Of a stretch of DNA of 8,238 bases, positions 6,419 through 8,238 are shown piece after piece (within the stretch, counting starts at the first letter, position 1; each line of letters opens with the position of its first letter). The stretch is from Bacteroidales bacterium 45-6 (GTDB lineage: Bacteria; Bacteroidota; Bacteroidia; Bacteroidales; Dysgonomonadaceae). The notes beneath the pieces were generated by a model. It made no database searches. It had not been told where the DNA came from and was given only the letters and a program-made list of their open reading frames with translations. The DNA lies in assembly GCA_001897035.1 (NCBI GenBank), contig MKRS01000436.1:1-8238 (forward strand), given 5' to 3'. Both the position numbers and the translations under genes were made by a program.

Positions 6419-7818
6419 AACACGTCCGGCTTCTATTCATCCCAGCGTTATTCCTCTGTATTCAGGCAATGGCTCAAACAGCCAAAATCAAACAGCTCGA
6501 AATACAGCGCAAGAAGGCTTTGCTTGAAATAGAGAATACCAACAAGCTGCTGATCGATACCAAAAAAATAACGCAGAACCTTTCCACCCGTATCAAGCTT
6601 ATCGCAAACCAGATCGATTCGCGCAAGCAAGTTGTGTCGCTGCTTGAACAAGAATCCGACGCATTGCTCGTTCAGCAAGGCATCACGCAGAAGGAGATCG
6701 AGGCCCTGCAAAAAGAGCTGAAGGGCAAGCAGGAAAATTACGCCAAGGCCATCGAGGGAATGATCTATAAAAAGCAGAGCGAAAACAAATTGCTCTACAT
6801 CCTTTCCGGAAAGTCATTGGCAGAATCCATGCGCCGGATGCGCTTTTTGAAGGAATATTCGGAATGGAGGGTCAAGCAGGCCGACGAGATAAAGGCCAAG
6901 GCGGAGCAGCTTCATCAAAAAAAGGCAGACTTGGAGCAACAGCACAAATCTAAGATTCTGCTTATCGGGCAAAAAGATGCCGAGCAGCAAACGTTGAAAA
7001 AAGAAGAAGAAGCCCATAAACAGGAAATTGCCGAGGCGAAGCAGAAACAAGGTGAGCTTCAGGGAATTATTTCGGAAAAAAAGAAGCAAGCCAATCTGTT
7101 GAATACGCAGATTGAGCGGTTGATTGCTGCTGAAGTGGCTCGCCAGGAGCAGGAAGAAAGGCGCAAAGCCGAAGAAAAAGCAAGAAGGCTTGCCGCCGAA
7201 GAGAAAAGCCGCCAGTTGGCGGCGCAAGAAAGAGCCCGCAAGGAGGCGGAAGAAAAAGCTTCACGCCCGAAAACGAAGAAGGAAAAAGATAGCAGGACCT
7301 TGCCCGTGCAAGAGCCTGAGCCTAAGAAGGCTGAAATGGCCGAAGAAAGAATCACGAAAAGAAACGAACCTCTGTTGGTCGAAGCTCCATCTGAAAATGT
7401 GGCGCTTTCCAACAATTTCGCCTCCAATAAAGGCAAGCTTCCTGTGCCTGTAACCGGTAGGTACAGCATCGTTTCCGGATTTGGCGAACACCAGCAAAGC
7501 CAGCATGTGACCATCAACAGCAACGGGATTGATATTCAAACACAGGCCGGGGCCGAGGCTCGCGCCGCATTTGGAGGGGAAGTCTCAAAGGTGGTGGCAT
7601 TTCCTGGGTACAACAACTGCATCATTATTCGCCATGGGAATTACTATACTTTCTACGGAAATATTCAAAGCGTATTCGTACACGTGGGGCAGACTGTGAA
7701 GACAGGACAAAGTTTGGGGAAAATTTTCACCGACTCCGATTCCGGGGTCACAAAAATGCACTTCCAGTTGTGGAACGGCACTTCCAAACAAAATCCGACG
7801 ACCTGGCTCCGACGATAA
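6415..7818 (+). CDS. EnvC-like murein hydrolase activator with degenerate M23 domain
   Basis: This 467-residue protein has a signal peptide (1-20, ending IQAMA), two long coiled-coil regions (about 22-110 and 150-290, rich in Lys, Glu, Gln and Ala), a low-complexity linker (about 291-340) and a C-terminal LytM/M23 domain (about 341-461). In active M23 enzymes zinc is held by HxxxD and HxH motifs. Here the first His is replaced (SNGID, Ser369), Asp373 is kept, the His after the Tyr-rich strand is lost (YGN, Asn416), and HxH has become KMH (only His449 remains). A zinc peptidase is therefore unlikely. The layout is that of EnvC/NlpD-type proteins, which open up N-acetylmuramoyl-L-alanine amidases during septum splitting. 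It acts in the periplasm, and the amidase partner is not in this window. Its ATG overlaps the stop of the DUF4292 gene. Confidence 0.88.
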   Translation: MKHVRLLFIPALFLCIQAMAQTAKIKQLEIQRKKALLEIENTNKLLIDTKKITQNLSTRIKLIANQIDSRKQVVSLLEQESDALLVQQGITQKEIEALQKELKGKQENYAKAIEGMIYKKQSENKLLYILSGKSLAESMRRMRFLKEYSEWRVKQADEIKAKAEQLHQKKADLEQQHKSKILLIGQKDAEQQTLKKEEEAHKQEIAEAKQKQGELQGIISEKKKQANLLNTQIERLIAAEVARQEQEERRKAEEKARRLAAEEKSRQLAAQERARKEAEEKASRPKTKKEKDSRTLPVQEPEPKKAEMAEERITKRNEPLLVEAPSENVALSNNFASNKGKLPVPVTGRYSIVSGFGEHQQSQHVTINSNGIDIQTQAGAEARAAFGGEVSKVVAFPGYNNCIIIRHGNYYTFYGNIQSVFVHVGQTVKTGQSLGKIFTDSDSGVTKMHFQLWNGTSKQNPTTWLRR

Positions 7819-7835
7819 AATCATTCCAATTTGCC

Positions 7836-8238
7836 ATGACAGAACCGACCATTTTTGATTTGCCGAAAGTGAACGACAAACGGGGAAACCTTTCGTTCAT
7901 CGAAAACCGGAAGGAAATACCTTTCGACATTGCCCGCACTTACTGGGTGTATGATGTCCCCGGAGGGCAGCGGCGGGGGAGCCATGCCTTCAGGACGCAG
8001 AAAGAGGTGATCGTAGCTCTTTCGGGAAGTTTTGATGTGGTGCTGCACGATGGCAAGAGACAAAAGACGTACCACTTGAACCGATCCTACAAGGCGCTTT
8101 ACGTACCCGAAATGACTTGGCGGGTGCTTGATAATTTTTCCACAAATTCAATCTGCCTCGTGCTTTCGTCGGGTGTTTATCAAGAGTCCGAATACATCCG
8201 GAATTTCAAAGAATTCAAGCGGCTGAAGAATTCTGGCG
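7836..8238 (+). CDS. WxcM/FdtA-like sugar-nucleotide 3,4-ketoisomerase, 3' end cut by the window edge
   Basis: 134 codons are visible from the ATG at 7836, with no stop before the edge. The cupin fold of the FdtA/QdtA/WxcM C-terminal family is recognisable: KRGNLSFIENRKEIPFDIAR (15-34), a YWVYDVPGG strand (36-44), RRGSHAFRTQKEVIVALSGS (46-65), LHDGK (70-74), and VPEMTW...FS (90-102), then SSGVYQESEYIRNFKEF (111-127). Family enzymes move the keto group of dTDP-4-keto-6-deoxyglucose from C4 to C3, on the way to dTDP-amino sugars for surface glycans. In the enzymes I recall the motif after RRG is HAH; here it is HAF, so Phe52 replaces the second His. The typical length is about 135-140, so only the last residues are missing. 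It follows the EnvC-like gene by 17 bases and may be in the same operon or begin a sugar-synthesis group to the right. Confidence 0.85.
   Translation, partial: MTEPTIFDLPKVNDKRGNLSFIENRKEIPFDIARTYWVYDVPGGQRRGSHAFRTQKEVIVALSGSFDVVLHDGKRQKTYHLNRSYKALYVPEMTWRVLDNFSTNSICLVLSSGVYQESEYIRNFKEFKRLKNSG

Noticed and set aside
7059..7523. Minus-strand open frames rich in Phe, Leu and Ser opposite the coiled coil
   Set aside because: They are produced by reading Lys/Glu/Ala codons of the coiled coil backwards; the apparent hydrophobicity is an artefact, not a membrane protein.

Overview
This window is best read as a join of DNA from three unrelated bacteria rather than one natural locus. Positions 1 to about 1830 carry moderate-GC gammaproteobacterial genes (Legionella/Coxiella-like by protein style, genus uncertain): the C-terminal part of aminopeptidase N (pepN, +) and, convergent to it, most of a 2H phosphoesterase / 2'-5' RNA ligase-like protein (-). 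Positions about 1831 to 2247 are a GC-rich scrap (60% and 65% GC in the two 60-base rows 1921-1980 and 1981-2040) coding on the minus strand for an internal piece of an alphaproteobacterial, Bradyrhizobium-type flagellin. From about 2249 to the right edge the DNA is Bacteroidetes-like.

The Bacteroidetes part opens with an AT-rich, 5'-truncated membrane acyltransferase (family 3 type, +). A 355-base gap follows. It holds an AT-rich hairpin, a nested set of inverted repeats and a candidate Bacteroidetes promoter. Then comes a tight run of + strand genes: dUTPase (dut), an exported TPR-repeat protein, a DUF4292 lipoprotein, an EnvC-like coiled-coil protein with a degenerate M23 domain, and the start of a WxcM/FdtA-type sugar-nucleotide ketoisomerase, which runs off the window. 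Gaps in the run are 35, 6, -4 (ATGA overlap) and 17 bases, so an operon is likely. None of the four starts lying inside the window's Bacteroidetes genes that could be examined, nor that of dut, has a clear Shine-Dalgarno sequence, which is usual in Bacteroidetes.

The dut/TPR/DUF4292/EnvC-like order is, to my knowledge, a recurrent Bacteroidetes arrangement. It joins a nucleotide-pool enzyme to an envelope group: an exported scaffold, a lipoprotein possibly of the LolA/LolB type, and a probable regulator of cell-wall amidases. The sugar ketoisomerase and the acyltransferase on either side suggest surface-polysaccharide chemistry nearby.

I found no convincing new system. The most important point for a user is that the two joins, near 1831 and near 2240-2280, are probably assembly or library artefacts. 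One of them creates an uninterrupted but false 372-residue flagellin/2H fusion reading frame. The most interesting non-coding signal is the nested inverted-repeat element at 3154-3279 just before dut.
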